Shown here piece by piece: positions 1 to 6,044 of a stretch of DNA of 8,863 bases; position 1 is the first letter of the stretch, and each line of letters starts with the position of its first letter. The notes under the pieces are model-generated. The model was not told the origin of the DNA, did no database searches, and was given only the letters and a program-made list of their open reading frames with translations. Both the position numbers and the translations under genes were made by a program. Source of the DNA: Hyphomicrobiales bacterium (lineage in GTDB: Bacteria > Pseudomonadota > Alphaproteobacteria > Rhizobiales > JAJFHR01); the NCBI GenBank assembly GCA_021775515.1, contig JAJFHR010000337.1:1-8863 (forward strand), read 5' to 3'.

Positions 1-499
1 CAATTTTCAACTGATCACGCGCAACCTTAAGTTGTGTATTTTCCAGTTCGACACGCGCCTCAAATTCAACCAGTCTTGCTTCGGCCTCGCGAAGGCTGCC
101 GCGTTTTTCTTCCAAGGAAGCCCGGTATTCAAAGTCGTCGACCTTGACCAGGGTTTCGCCTTTTTTGATGATACCGCCAAGTCTGAAATTCGGTCCGGTT
201 TCAATTATTTCACCGGCAACAAGCGTCCTCATATCAACTTTGCGCCCGGCGATGGCTTCACCGTAAAGCCGCAATTCCGGCGTTTCATTGACAATGACAA
301 CAGGCTTTGCGGTAACCGTCCAGGATTTTTCCTGAGCTTTTCTGGGTTCAATGGTTTTTTTCGATTGAACCAGCCAAAGGTAACCGACCACACCTGCCGC
401 CACGATCAGGCAGGGTAAAACTATCCCGAAAATTCTACGCAAAATGGGGGGCTTGGCCACCATGGCGCCCAAAACTTCATCTTGATTTATAGGCTTCAT
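1..499 (-). CDS. RND efflux periplasmic adaptor (membrane fusion protein), N-terminal part
   Basis: Partial gene: the reading frame is open from an ATG at 497-499 to the left edge (166 codons visible, C-terminus missing). By family it would link an inner-membrane RND pump to an outer-membrane channel and act in the periplasm. Residues about 22-44 form one hydrophobic membrane anchor behind a short basic cytoplasmic tail. Residues about 80-125 look like the first half of the biotinyl/lipoyl-like domain, with an LVAGEI stretch, then KKGETLVKVDD leading into the helix. From about 126 the sequence turns Glu/Arg/Leu rich (SLREAEARLVEFEARVE), as in the alpha-helical hairpin of HlyD/AcrA proteins. 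A GAAGG ribosome binding site lies 8 bases before the ATG, and a stop in another frame lies just upstream. The pump gene is expected beyond the left edge. A type I secretion HlyD protein is the main alternative, but the spacing of anchor, lipoyl segment and coiled coil fits RND adaptors better. Confidence 0.8.
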   Translation of the reverse strand, partial: MKPINQDEVLGAMVAKPPILRRIFGIVLPCLIVAAGVVGYLWLVQSKKTIEPRKAQEKSWTVTAKPVVIVNETPELRLYGEAIAGRKVDMRTLVAGEIIETGPNFRLGGIIKKGETLVKVDDFEYRASLEEKRGSLREAEARLVEFEARVELENTQLKVARDQLKI

Positions 500-785
500 T
501 CACTCAGCCTTCGTACTTTCCGGCCGTTTGACGATAAACGGCGCGTCGGATTACCCCAATATTTATTGCATATTTCAGAAATTTCAAACCATCTTCTTCA
601 AACAAGATTAAGGCAAAATTACGAGTTTCGGCAGAATTCGAATTCTTCATCTTGTTGAAAAATAAACAAAAAATCACCAAGACAATGAACGAATTTCTCA
701 ACTGCGGCAGGCTTGCAGGCTGTCATTTTACGTGCTCTCGACTTTGCGCTGATCGGCCTGAAATTCTCAAAAGTTAAATAATTTA
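500..785. other. AT-rich intergenic region between hslO and the efflux adaptor gene
   Basis: Both flanking genes read leftward, so this holds the end of the hslO transcript and the likely promoter region of the efflux operon. I see no T-tailed hairpin after the hslO stop and no convincing -35/-10 pair. It contains a perfect 14-bp palindrome (633-646) nested in the inverted repeat AACAAGAT (601-608) / ATCTTGTT (649-656). It also contains a short minus-strand open frame (ATG 648-650 to TGA 504-506, 48 codons) ending four bases before the adaptor start. That frame has no recognisable family and a weak ribosome binding site, so I do not call it a gene. Confidence 0.6.
633..646. promoter_or_regulatory. 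Perfect 14-bp palindrome, possible operator of the efflux operon
   Basis: AGAATTCGAATTCT reads identically on both strands. It lies 134-147 bases upstream of the adaptor start codon and in the loop of the outer inverted repeat 601-608 / 649-656. Efflux operons are commonly controlled by TetR- or MarR-family repressors that bind palindromes of this size. No regulator gene is visible beside it, so operator function is inference. Confidence 0.35.
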
Positions 786-1787
786 TCACTGTGCTGAAAA
801 TTCACCGGGATCGAACAAATAACTTTCGCTGCAAAATTCGCAGGTCACTGTAATCCTTCCGTCCTCGACCATTTCGTCGATTTCTCGGGCATCAAACTGG
901 CCAAGCATGTTCTCAACTTTTTTACGCGAGCATTGGCAGTCTCTTCTAAGCAGGTGCGTAGGGAAAACACGCACACCATCGTCATGGTAAAACCGGTATA
1001 TCAATCTTTCCAAGGATAAGGTGGGATCAAGAAGTTCATGATCTTCTACCGTATCCATCAATACTTTAGCGCGGGTCCAGCGATCATCCTCCAAGGGTTC
1101 AGGCACGGCCTTGCCATCGGGAACTTCGCCGGGCTCAAGATCATTCGGCGGGATTACGCCGCCTAATTCCGGCAAATGCTGGATCATTACACCTCCAGCC
1201 CGCCAAGTGGTGATTGGTCCGTCTATGCCGGGAGTTACCACCGGGCCGGCAGCGAGATGAATGTTGGTCGGAATTTGTTCCGATTGCTTGAAGTAGGTAT
1301 GTGCGGCTTCACTCAAAGAGTTGTTGTCAAGCGGCACAATGCCTTGATAGCGCTCGCGGTTAGCGCCCTGATCAATGGTTAGTGCCAGATGCCCGCATCC
1401 CAGCAAATTGGCCGTCGCTTGAGGATCTGTGGCATCATAATCGGCTATGCCGCCGGCATCAAAGTGGGCATAGGCGCGCAACGTTCCAGCCGACATATAA
1501 TCGACAACGAGTAAGTCGCACGGGCCATCACTTTTGGTTTGAAGTGACAGCTTGCCGTCAAACTTTAGCGTTGTTCCCAGCATCGCCGTTAACGCCAGAG
1601 CTTCGGCCAATAGTTTGGCAACAGGCTCGGGGTATCTGTGGCGATTGAGAATATCGGTTACCACCTCGCCTAAGCGTACAACCCGGCCACGGCAGCCGAG
1701 TGCATTTATCTGAAAAGGTAAAACGAGATCGTCAGTGACAGCCTCCAGAAAATCGTCCGCTGCATCAGGCTCAAGGTGTGCCGCCAT
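786..1787 (-). CDS. hslO: Hsp33 redox-regulated holdase chaperone HslO
   Basis: Cytoplasmic chaperone activated by oxidation: in the family, four zinc-binding cysteines form disulfides under oxidative stress and the C-terminal part unfolds to expose a client-binding surface. From ATG 1785-1787 the protein is 333 residues, somewhat longer than the E. coli protein (about 290), partly because of an acidic Pro/Glu-rich stretch at residues about 214-235. All four redox cysteines are present in the canonical C-x-C ... C-x-x-C order: C284 and C286 (RDCQCSRKKV), C316 and C319 (TCEFC). The N-terminal substrate-binding domain is clear (LPFQINALGCRGRVVRLG, then ALTAMLGTTLKFDGKLSLQ). I chose the ATG overlapping the argF stop as TGATG, which implies translational coupling. 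An in-frame GTG at 1809-1811 would add eight residues lying inside argF and is less likely. Last gene of the argD-argF-hslO operon in this window. Confidence 0.95.
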   Translation of the reverse strand: MAAHLEPDAADDFLEAVTDDLVLPFQINALGCRGRVVRLGEVVTDILNRHRYPEPVAKLLAEALALTAMLGTTLKFDGKLSLQTKSDGPCDLLVVDYMSAGTLRAYAHFDAGGIADYDATDPQATANLLGCGHLALTIDQGANRERYQGIVPLDNNSLSEAAHTYFKQSEQIPTNIHLAAGPVVTPGIDGPITTWRAGGVMIQHLPELGGVIPPNDLEPGEVPDGKAVPEPLEDDRWTRAKVLMDTVEDHELLDPTLSLERLIYRFYHDDGVRVFPTHLLRRDCQCSRKKVENMLGQFDAREIDEMVEDGRITVTCEFCSESYLFDPGEFSAQ

Positions 1788-2728
1788 CAAGCTGCGTCCC
1801 GGGCAAAACACCAGGCGAGGATGCCTTTTTGCGCATGCAGGCGATTTTCCGCCTCGTCAAACACGACCGATCGGGGTCCATCTATAACGGCGGCTGTTAC
1901 CTCCGCGCCGCGATAGGCCGGCAGGCAGTGCATAAAAATCGCTTCACTGCGCGCAACCGCCATCAGTTCCTCATTAACCTGATAAGGGCCTAAAATTGTC
2001 CGTCTGGCTTCCGGGTTTTCATCACCCATCGAAACCCAGGTGTCGGACATAACACAATCTGCGCCTTTCACAGCTTCGATGGGATCTTGATGGACACTAA
2101 AAGAGACGTTTTCACGCTGCGCCCAGGAAATCACATCTTCTCGCAGACCAAGTTCAGGCGGGCAGCCAAGCTTTAGTTCAAAGCCAAATTTAGAGGCTGC
2201 ATGAACCCATGAGACGGCAACATTGTTGCCATCACCAACCCAGGCGAGGGTCTTGCCCGAAATCGGGCCCTTGTGTTCCTCAAAGGTCAATACATCCGCC
2301 ATTATCTGACAGGGGTGAGAAAAATCGGTCAACCCGTTGATCACCGGAATGCTGGCGGCTTCGGCCAGTTTTTTAACCTGCTCGTGATGATTTCCCCGGA
2401 TCATGATCGCATCGACGTAGCGCGAGAGAACACGGGCAGTGTCTATTTCTGATTCACCGCGCCCCAATTGCAAATCCTGAGCACTCAGCACAATGGTTTC
2501 ACCACCGAGCTGGCGCATAGCAACATCAAAGGATACACGTGTCCTGGTTGAGGGTTTTTCAAATATCAACGCCAGAATGCGCCCCTCAAGAGGTGTCTGA
2601 TCATCGCAGGCGCCCTTGGTACGGCCTTTGCGCGCCTGCTTCATCTGTGCACTATGATCAACAATCGCGCGAGCTTGTTCCTGATCAATATCGGCAATGT
2701 CAATAAAATGACGAATTGGCGCTGTCAT
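1787..2728 (-). CDS. argF: Ornithine carbamoyltransferase
   Basis: Catalyses ornithine + carbamoyl phosphate to citrulline + phosphate in cytoplasmic arginine synthesis. The 313-residue length is normal. Carbamoyl-phosphate site: S60-TRTR-64 in EKPSTRTRVSF, and HPCQ at 138-141. Ornithine side: DTWVSMG at 229-235 (the D-x-x-x-S-M-G loop) and the catalytic HCLP at 267-270. These separate it from aspartate carbamoyltransferase, and the biosynthetic neighbour argD favours the anabolic enzyme over the arginine-deiminase form. Its ATG shares the A of the argD TAA stop (TAATG) and its own TGA shares a base with the hslO ATG, so translation of all three is probably coupled. Confidence 0.97.
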   Translation of the reverse strand: MTAPIRHFIDIADIDQEQARAIVDHSAQMKQARKGRTKGACDDQTPLEGRILALIFEKPSTRTRVSFDVAMRQLGGETIVLSAQDLQLGRGESEIDTARVLSRYVDAIMIRGNHHEQVKKLAEAASIPVINGLTDFSHPCQIMADVLTFEEHKGPISGKTLAWVGDGNNVAVSWVHAASKFGFELKLGCPPELGLREDVISWAQRENVSFSVHQDPIEAVKGADCVMSDTWVSMGDENPEARRTILGPYQVNEELMAVARSEAIFMHCLPAYRGAEVTAAVIDGPRSVVFDEAENRLHAQKGILAWCFARDAA

Positions 2729-3927
2729 TACGATGCTTCCGCTGTTATTTCGCGTGAGGCACGAATGTTTTTACAGGCGCGTTCGATCCGCTCAATACCT
2801 TCATCAAGCGTTTCGAGATCAACAACCAAGGGCGGCAAAATTCGGACAACGTTCTCTCCGGCTCCTACCACCAAGAGCTTTTCCGCCAAACACGCAGCGG
2901 CAAATTCGGTATTTGGAACCTTGCATTTCAGACCCATCATCAATCCTTTGCCGCGAATTTCTTCAATCACGTCAGGATAATCATCACAGATGCGCGCCAG
3001 CTTTTGCTTCAACAAAATGCCTTTTTCCTGAACCTGATCCAAAAACTCAGGACCCAAGATTATATCGAGAACGCCATTGCCCACGGCCATCGCCAGCGGG
3101 TTGCCGCCAAAGGTTGATCCGTGGCTGCCAGCGGTCATGCCGCGGGCGGCATTCTCTGTCGCCAGACATGCGCCCATGGGGAAACCACCACCAATACCCT
3201 TGGCAATGGCCATGATATCAGGCAGGGCATTTGCCCATTCATGGGCAAACAGCTTGCCAGATCGCCCGGTGCCACACTGAACCTCATCGTAGATCAACAA
3301 AAGCCCGTGCTCATCACACAACGCGCGCAAATGGCGCAGGAACTGCGGATCAACCAGTTTAATTCCGCCTTCTCCCATGATGGGTTCGATTAAAATTCCC
3401 GCGGTCTCTTCATTGATTGCTGCTTTCACTGCGGCAAGATCCTCAAACGGAACCTGGTCAAATCCGGGGACAACCGGGCCGAAGCCATCAAGATATTTCT
3501 GTTGACCTCCAGCCGCCAGCGTTGCCAGGGTCCGACCGTGAAATGCGCCTTCGAAGGTGATCAGTCTGAAGCGCTCGGGCCGATCAAGCGAGGCATGATA
3601 TTTCCGCGCCATTTTTATCGAACATTCCAGCGCCTCGCCACCGGAGTTGGTGAAAAACACCGTATCAGCGAAGGTTGCCTCGACAAGGCGCCGGGCCAAT
3701 CGTTCCTGCCCCGGTATGACAAAAAGATTAGACGTATGCCACAATCGCTGAGCCTGCTCGCTTAATACTTTTACCAGATGTGGATGGGCGTGGCCCAGAG
3801 CATTAACGGCAATGCCCGAGCCGAAGTCGAGATAAGCCTCGCCTTCGTTGGTAAAAAGATACGCACCTTCCCCCTTTTCAAAGCTAAGGGGAACACGTGC
3901 ATAAGTCGGCAGCACGGGTGTAATCAC
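2728..3927 (-). CDS. argD: Acetylornithine aminotransferase (class III, PLP-dependent)
   Basis: Transfers the amino group from glutamate to N-acetylglutamate semialdehyde, giving N-acetylornithine, in the cytoplasm. Many bacterial ArgD enzymes also serve lysine synthesis as succinyl-diaminopimelate aminotransferase, which cannot be judged from sequence. At 399 residues it is full length. Class-III landmarks appear in order: NSGGEA (94-99, cofactor phosphate), FHGRT (129-133), EPIMGEGG (181-188), DEVQCGTGR (214-222, the Asp contacting the PLP ring nitrogen), the Schiff-base lysine K243 in IAKGIGGG, and STFGGNPL (271-278). Translation begins at GTG 3925-3927 with AGAGGA about 7 bases upstream. 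First gene of the operon, with a terminator-like hairpin in its leader 25-50 bases before the start. Ornithine and GABA aminotransferases are relatives, but the argF linkage settles the call. Confidence 0.95.
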   Translation of the reverse strand: MITPVLPTYARVPLSFEKGEGAYLFTNEGEAYLDFGSGIAVNALGHAHPHLVKVLSEQAQRLWHTSNLFVIPGQERLARRLVEATFADTVFFTNSGGEALECSIKMARKYHASLDRPERFRLITFEGAFHGRTLATLAAGGQQKYLDGFGPVVPGFDQVPFEDLAAVKAAINEETAGILIEPIMGEGGIKLVDPQFLRHLRALCDEHGLLLIYDEVQCGTGRSGKLFAHEWANALPDIMAIAKGIGGGFPMGACLATENAARGMTAGSHGSTFGGNPLAMAVGNGVLDIILGPEFLDQVQEKGILLKQKLARICDDYPDVIEEIRGKGLMMGLKCKVPNTEFAAACLAEKLLVVGAGENVVRILPPLVVDLETLDEGIERIERACKNIRASREITAEAS

Positions 3928-3951
3928 GTCAAAATCCTCTAGTTCAAAACC

Positions 3952-3974
3952 AAAAAGCCGCCTTGACCGGCGGC
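3952..3974 (-). terminator. Intrinsic-terminator-like hairpin in the argD leader
   Basis: Read on the minus strand, GCCGCC pairs with GGCGGC (plus-strand arms 3957-3962 and 3969-3974, six GC pairs, 6-base loop), followed at once by five T (3952-3956), then GG and four more T. The T tract exists only in the minus direction, toward argD, whose GTG lies about 25 bases further on. It may be an attenuator of the arginine operon, or the terminator of an older upstream minus-strand gene (see the open frame ending at 4026). The stem is short, so efficiency is uncertain. Confidence 0.55.
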
Positions 3975-4177
3975 CTAATATTATTATTGTAACACAAATA
4001 AAACGTCTTGGGCTGAATGCTGATTTTACGGCAGATTGAGCCCTTGCCTGATATTATCGTAGGCATAAATAGGTTCACCGTCAACTCCCGCGCTTTTTAG
4101 CAAAAAATATCTTTGCCATAAAATAGCAATAATAGTGGGGGAAAAAGCAGAATTGGATTGATGAAAGAGTTGCGTGC

Positions 4178-4296
4178 GAGTCGGCAGATATTGTAGCTTA
4201 GCACTTATCGGCCACGAGATATTGTATATTCAAGCTGTAATTTGAGTTTTGAGCGGGGTGCTGAAGATGTGTTTCAGTATCAGGGGTGAAGGATTC
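4178..4296. promoter_or_regulatory. Two GANTC (CcrM) sites upstream of gcrA
   Basis: GAGTC at 4178-4182 and GATTC at 4292-4296 match the CcrM recognition sequence, and a third, GAGTC 4416-4420, lies inside the gene. GcrA is known to act at methylated GANTC promoters, so these are candidate sites for methylation-dependent control of gcrA. Only nine GANTC exist in the whole window, which makes the cluster notable. Confidence 0.45.
4186..4226. repeat. Direct repeat AGATATTGTA, two copies 31 bp apart, upstream of gcrA
   Basis: AGATATTGTA occurs at 4186-4195 and again at 4217-4226. The 31-bp period is close to three helical turns, placing both copies on the same DNA face about 130-170 bases before the gcrA start. 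Paired regulator sites are possible, as is chance in AT-rich DNA. Confidence 0.4.
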
Positions 4297-4353
4297 TGTC
4301 GACTTGAATAAATGCGTGGGCTGGGACGTAACGTAATTTATGGAGGTTTATTG

Positions 4354-4893
4354 ATGGCGTGGACTGAAGATCGCGTCGAGACGTTGAAAAAGCTTTGGGC
4401 AGAGGGCTTAAGTGCGAGTCAAATCGCAAATCGTCTTGGCGGTGTTACGCGGAATGCCGTGATTGGCAAGGTTCACCGCCTGGGCCTTTCGGGCCGGGCA
4501 ACGCCATCCAGAGCCTCACGGCCACGGCCAAGCAAACCGCGGCAACCCAGCCATCCCGGGCGCATAAATACCTTCAGGAGCGCTGGTGCAACGGCGTTGA
4601 AAACAGAAACCGTCGTTGAGAAAAGCCCAATCCCTGATCCCGAGCCAGCCCTCATTCGAGAAGTTGTATTTCCACCGGGGGAAAGAGCCACAATATTGAA
4701 CTTGTGCGATAAAACCTGCCGCTGGCCAATCGGGGACCCAAGTGCTGAGGAATTCCATTTCTGTGGCCGCAAACCCTCAGCAAACATGCCCTATTGTCCG
4801 CACCACTGCCAGATCGCCTATCAGCCAATACAAGATCGACGGCGGCAAAGGCGGGCGGCACGGCGCGCAAATGTAAAATTCGCCAACGGTTGA
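4354..4893 (+). CDS. gcrA: GcrA cell-cycle transcriptional regulator
   Basis: In alphaproteobacteria GcrA joins sigma-70 RNA polymerase at promoters, many with CcrM-methylated GANTC sites, and drives genes of cell-cycle progression and division. At 179 residues it matches the family length (173 in Caulobacter). The N-terminal homeodomain-like helix-turn-helix begins MAWTEDRVETLKKLW and contains the family signature TRNAVIGKVHRLGL (32-45). A basic, Pro/Ser/Arg-rich linker follows (about 48-75). The C-terminal sigma-interacting domain carries CRWPIGDP (122-129), FHFCG (134-138) and PYCPHHC (146-152), then a basic tail. The start is ATG 4354-4356, preceded by GGAGG at a 7-base gap. A longer in-frame ATG at 4312 would add 14 residues absent from the family N-terminus. 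Two GANTC sites lie upstream and a third just inside the gene, suggesting methylation-linked autoregulation (inference). Confidence 0.96.
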   Translation: MAWTEDRVETLKKLWAEGLSASQIANRLGGVTRNAVIGKVHRLGLSGRATPSRASRPRPSKPRQPSHPGRINTFRSAGATALKTETVVEKSPIPDPEPALIREVVFPPGERATILNLCDKTCRWPIGDPSAEEFHFCGRKPSANMPYCPHHCQIAYQPIQDRRRQRRAARRANVKFANG

Positions 4894-4918
4894 TAAGGGC
4901 GAAAAGCGCCACATAATC

Positions 4919-4956
4919 CGGAATATCCAGCTATTTCACAAACGCTGGATGTTCCG
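4919..4956. repeat. Long inverted repeat between the convergent genes gcrA and gntR-family
   Basis: CGGAATATCCAGC (4919-4931) and GCTGGATGTTCCG (4944-4956) form a 13-bp stem with a single wobble position and a 12-base loop. Neither strand has a T tract after it, so it is not a standard intrinsic terminator, but it could block read-through or protect 3' ends of the facing transcripts. A small hairpin GGCG/CGCC (4898-4910) lies just before it, directly after the gcrA stop. Confidence 0.55.
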
Positions 4957-4990
4957 ACAATGCCTGTTGTTGGGGAATTTCAAAACAAAG

Positions 4991-5692
4991 CTATGCGCTG
5001 GCGGCATTTTCCTTGGCACGCTGCTCAAGCATGAACCTGACCAAAGACCGGCTTGCTTCGAGGATGTGACGTCTTAGAACGTCTACTGCCTCATCCACCT
5101 TCTTCTCCCGGCATAACTTCAACAGCTCGCGGTGTTCATTCTGTGCCCGGTCAAAACCATAGGCCAGTGTGAGTTTCATGCGCGCATGCCGGTCAGGACT
5201 ATGGTGCAGGTTCTTGATCAACATCAGTGTGCGGGGCCGATTTGACGGCTCGTATAAAATCGAGTGAAATTCCCAGTTTAAGGCACCCCAATCGCTTCCA
5301 TTGGGACCTGAATATGTCGTGTCCTCCCAACTATCGAGGACTTTCTGGGCGCGCTCAAAATGGCTTTCCGTCAAATGCGGAATGGCATACGCAAGAATGT
5401 CGCATTCCAGCAGGGCGCGAATTTCATAAAGCTCGCTGATTTCATCCAGCGACAAAACTGCAACCGCGCATCCACGGTGAGGAATTGAAGTAACCAGCCC
5501 TTCGGATTCCAGTTGTCGCAGTGCCTCGCGCAAGGGGATACGGCTTACACCATATTCAGCGGCTAGGGCATCCTGTAACAACGGTTGACCTTCGGTGAAT
5601 TCACCCCGCAGAATTCTCTCTCGTAGCGAATTAGCCGTTGCCAGGCTGACGGTTTGATGAACAATTAACGGGCTTTTACGATTTTCACTCAC
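4991..5692 (-). CDS. GntR-family transcriptional regulator, FadR subfamily with FCD domain
   Basis: DNA-binding regulator of 233 residues. The N-terminal winged helix (about 14-80) has the hallmark order: LRERILRGEFTEGQPL, then LAAEYGVSRIPLREALRQLESEGLV, then the wing HRGCAVA. The C-terminal FCD ligand domain (about 87-215) keeps three likely metal-site histidines, H143 (NWEFHSILYE), H187 (NEHREL) and H209 (RRHILEA). Such regulators usually sense small organic acids or sugar acids and repress an adjacent catabolic operon. The start is GTG at 5690-5692, with only a weak GAGAG ribosome binding site about 8 bases upstream. It stands divergent from the aldolase gene across 500 bases, so control of itself and of that gene is likely but inferred. 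The effector is not identifiable. Confidence 0.93.
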   Translation of the reverse strand: MSENRKSPLIVHQTVSLATANSLRERILRGEFTEGQPLLQDALAAEYGVSRIPLREALRQLESEGLVTSIPHRGCAVAVLSLDEISELYEIRALLECDILAYAIPHLTESHFERAQKVLDSWEDTTYSGPNGSDWGALNWEFHSILYEPSNRPRTLMLIKNLHHSPDRHARMKLTLAYGFDRAQNEHRELLKLCREKKVDEAVDVLRRHILEASRSLVRFMLEQRAKENAASA

Positions 5693-5731
5693 AGAACATC
5701 TCTCTGTTAAATATGTTTCTCGTCAAATGTT

Positions 5732-5760
5732 ATAATAGAAATTTCCCAAAAGCCGATTAA
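5732..5760 (-). promoter_or_regulatory. Candidate promoter of the GntR-family gene
   Basis: On the minus strand TTAATC (plus 5755-5760) and TATTAT (plus 5732-5737) are separated by exactly 17 bases. They match the sigma-70 -35 and -10 consensus partly, and the site lies 40 bases before the GTG start. The region is AT-rich, so chance matches are easy. Confidence 0.3.
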
Positions 5761-5775
5761 TATTTTCTAATACTA

Positions 5776-5815
5776 TTAATTAAGCAGAACTCCTTAACGG
5801 ACCGCCTTAATTAAG
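5776..5815. repeat. Two TTAATTAAG copies 31 bp apart
   Basis: The self-complementary TTAATTAA occurs at 5776-5783 and 5807-5814, each followed by G. The second copy extends to the 10-bp palindrome CTTAATTAAG (5806-5815). The 31-bp period puts both on one face of the helix just upstream of the candidate gntR promoter, a plausible place for a dimeric regulator to bind twice. No binding consensus is recognised. Confidence 0.35.
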
Positions 5816-5936
5816 ACACTTGGGTTATTTCACAAATACTTACCCATACCACCTTTCAAAACCCTACCATTGTAAGGCAGGCCAGTGCAAAATAGTATTC
5901 AGCGAACTTCTGGTGGAGTTGTATCTTTTTATCCCC

Positions 5937-5963
5937 CACCTGCCTCTCACTCCCCAGCAGGTG
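5937..5963. repeat. Inverted repeat CACCTGC-N13-GCAGGTG
   Basis: Perfect 7-bp arms at 5937-5943 and 5957-5963, with centres 20 bp apart. In RNA transcribed rightward, the CCACC at 5936-5940 could pair instead with GGTGG at 5912-5916, so two exclusive hairpins are possible. Operator or leader structure is inference. Confidence 0.35.
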
Positions 5964-6010
5964 AATTGCTGCCAACTTCTATACACGAAAAAAATGATTC
6001 TTTTGATCAA

Positions 6011-6044
6011 TTTTTGTCCAAAATTGACCCTGTTCTGACAAAAA
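6011..6044. repeat. Inverted repeat TTTTTGTC-N18-GACAAAAA
   Basis: Perfect 8-bp arms at 6011-6018 and 6037-6044, directly after the palindrome TTGATCAA (6003-6010). They lie about 150-190 bases before the aldolase gene. The TTGTC/GACAA cores recall half-sites of FadR-type GntR operators, but the spacing is far wider than the usual compact operator, so I do not assign it to the neighbouring regulator. Confidence 0.3.

Larger units (their letters stand above)
3975..4353. promoter_or_regulatory. Divergent intergenic region between argD and gcrA
   Basis: It should hold both the argD promoter (minus) and the gcrA promoter (plus), although I find no convincing -35/-10 pair for either. Visible elements are GANTC sites at 4178-4182 and 4292-4296, a 10-bp direct repeat at 4186-4195 and 4217-4226, and the gcrA ribosome binding site GGAGG ending 7 bases before its ATG. 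A minus-strand frame open from 4229 to a TAA at 4026-4028 has protein-like composition but no proper start codon. Confidence 0.5.

Noticed and set aside
32..418. 128-codon plus-strand open frame
   Set aside because: Antisense shadow of the efflux adaptor, whose minus-strand frame shows a membrane anchor, lipoyl-like segment and ribosome binding site.
2733..3215. 160-codon plus-strand open frame
   Set aside because: Lies fully antisense to argD, which has all class-III aminotransferase motifs; the plus-strand product has no family features.
4312..4353. Extended GcrA start at ATG 4312
   Set aside because: The 14 extra residues are not part of the family N-terminus, and the good GGAGG site serves the ATG at 4354.
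4473..4787. 104-codon minus-strand open frame
   Set aside because: Antisense to gcrA through its Pro/Arg-rich linker, where base composition keeps the opposite strand open.
5776..5810. CtrA-type sites (TTAA-N7-TTAA) near the gntR-family promoter
   Set aside because: Several TTAA tetramers occur, but the gaps measured are 9, 10 and 15 bases, none being 7.
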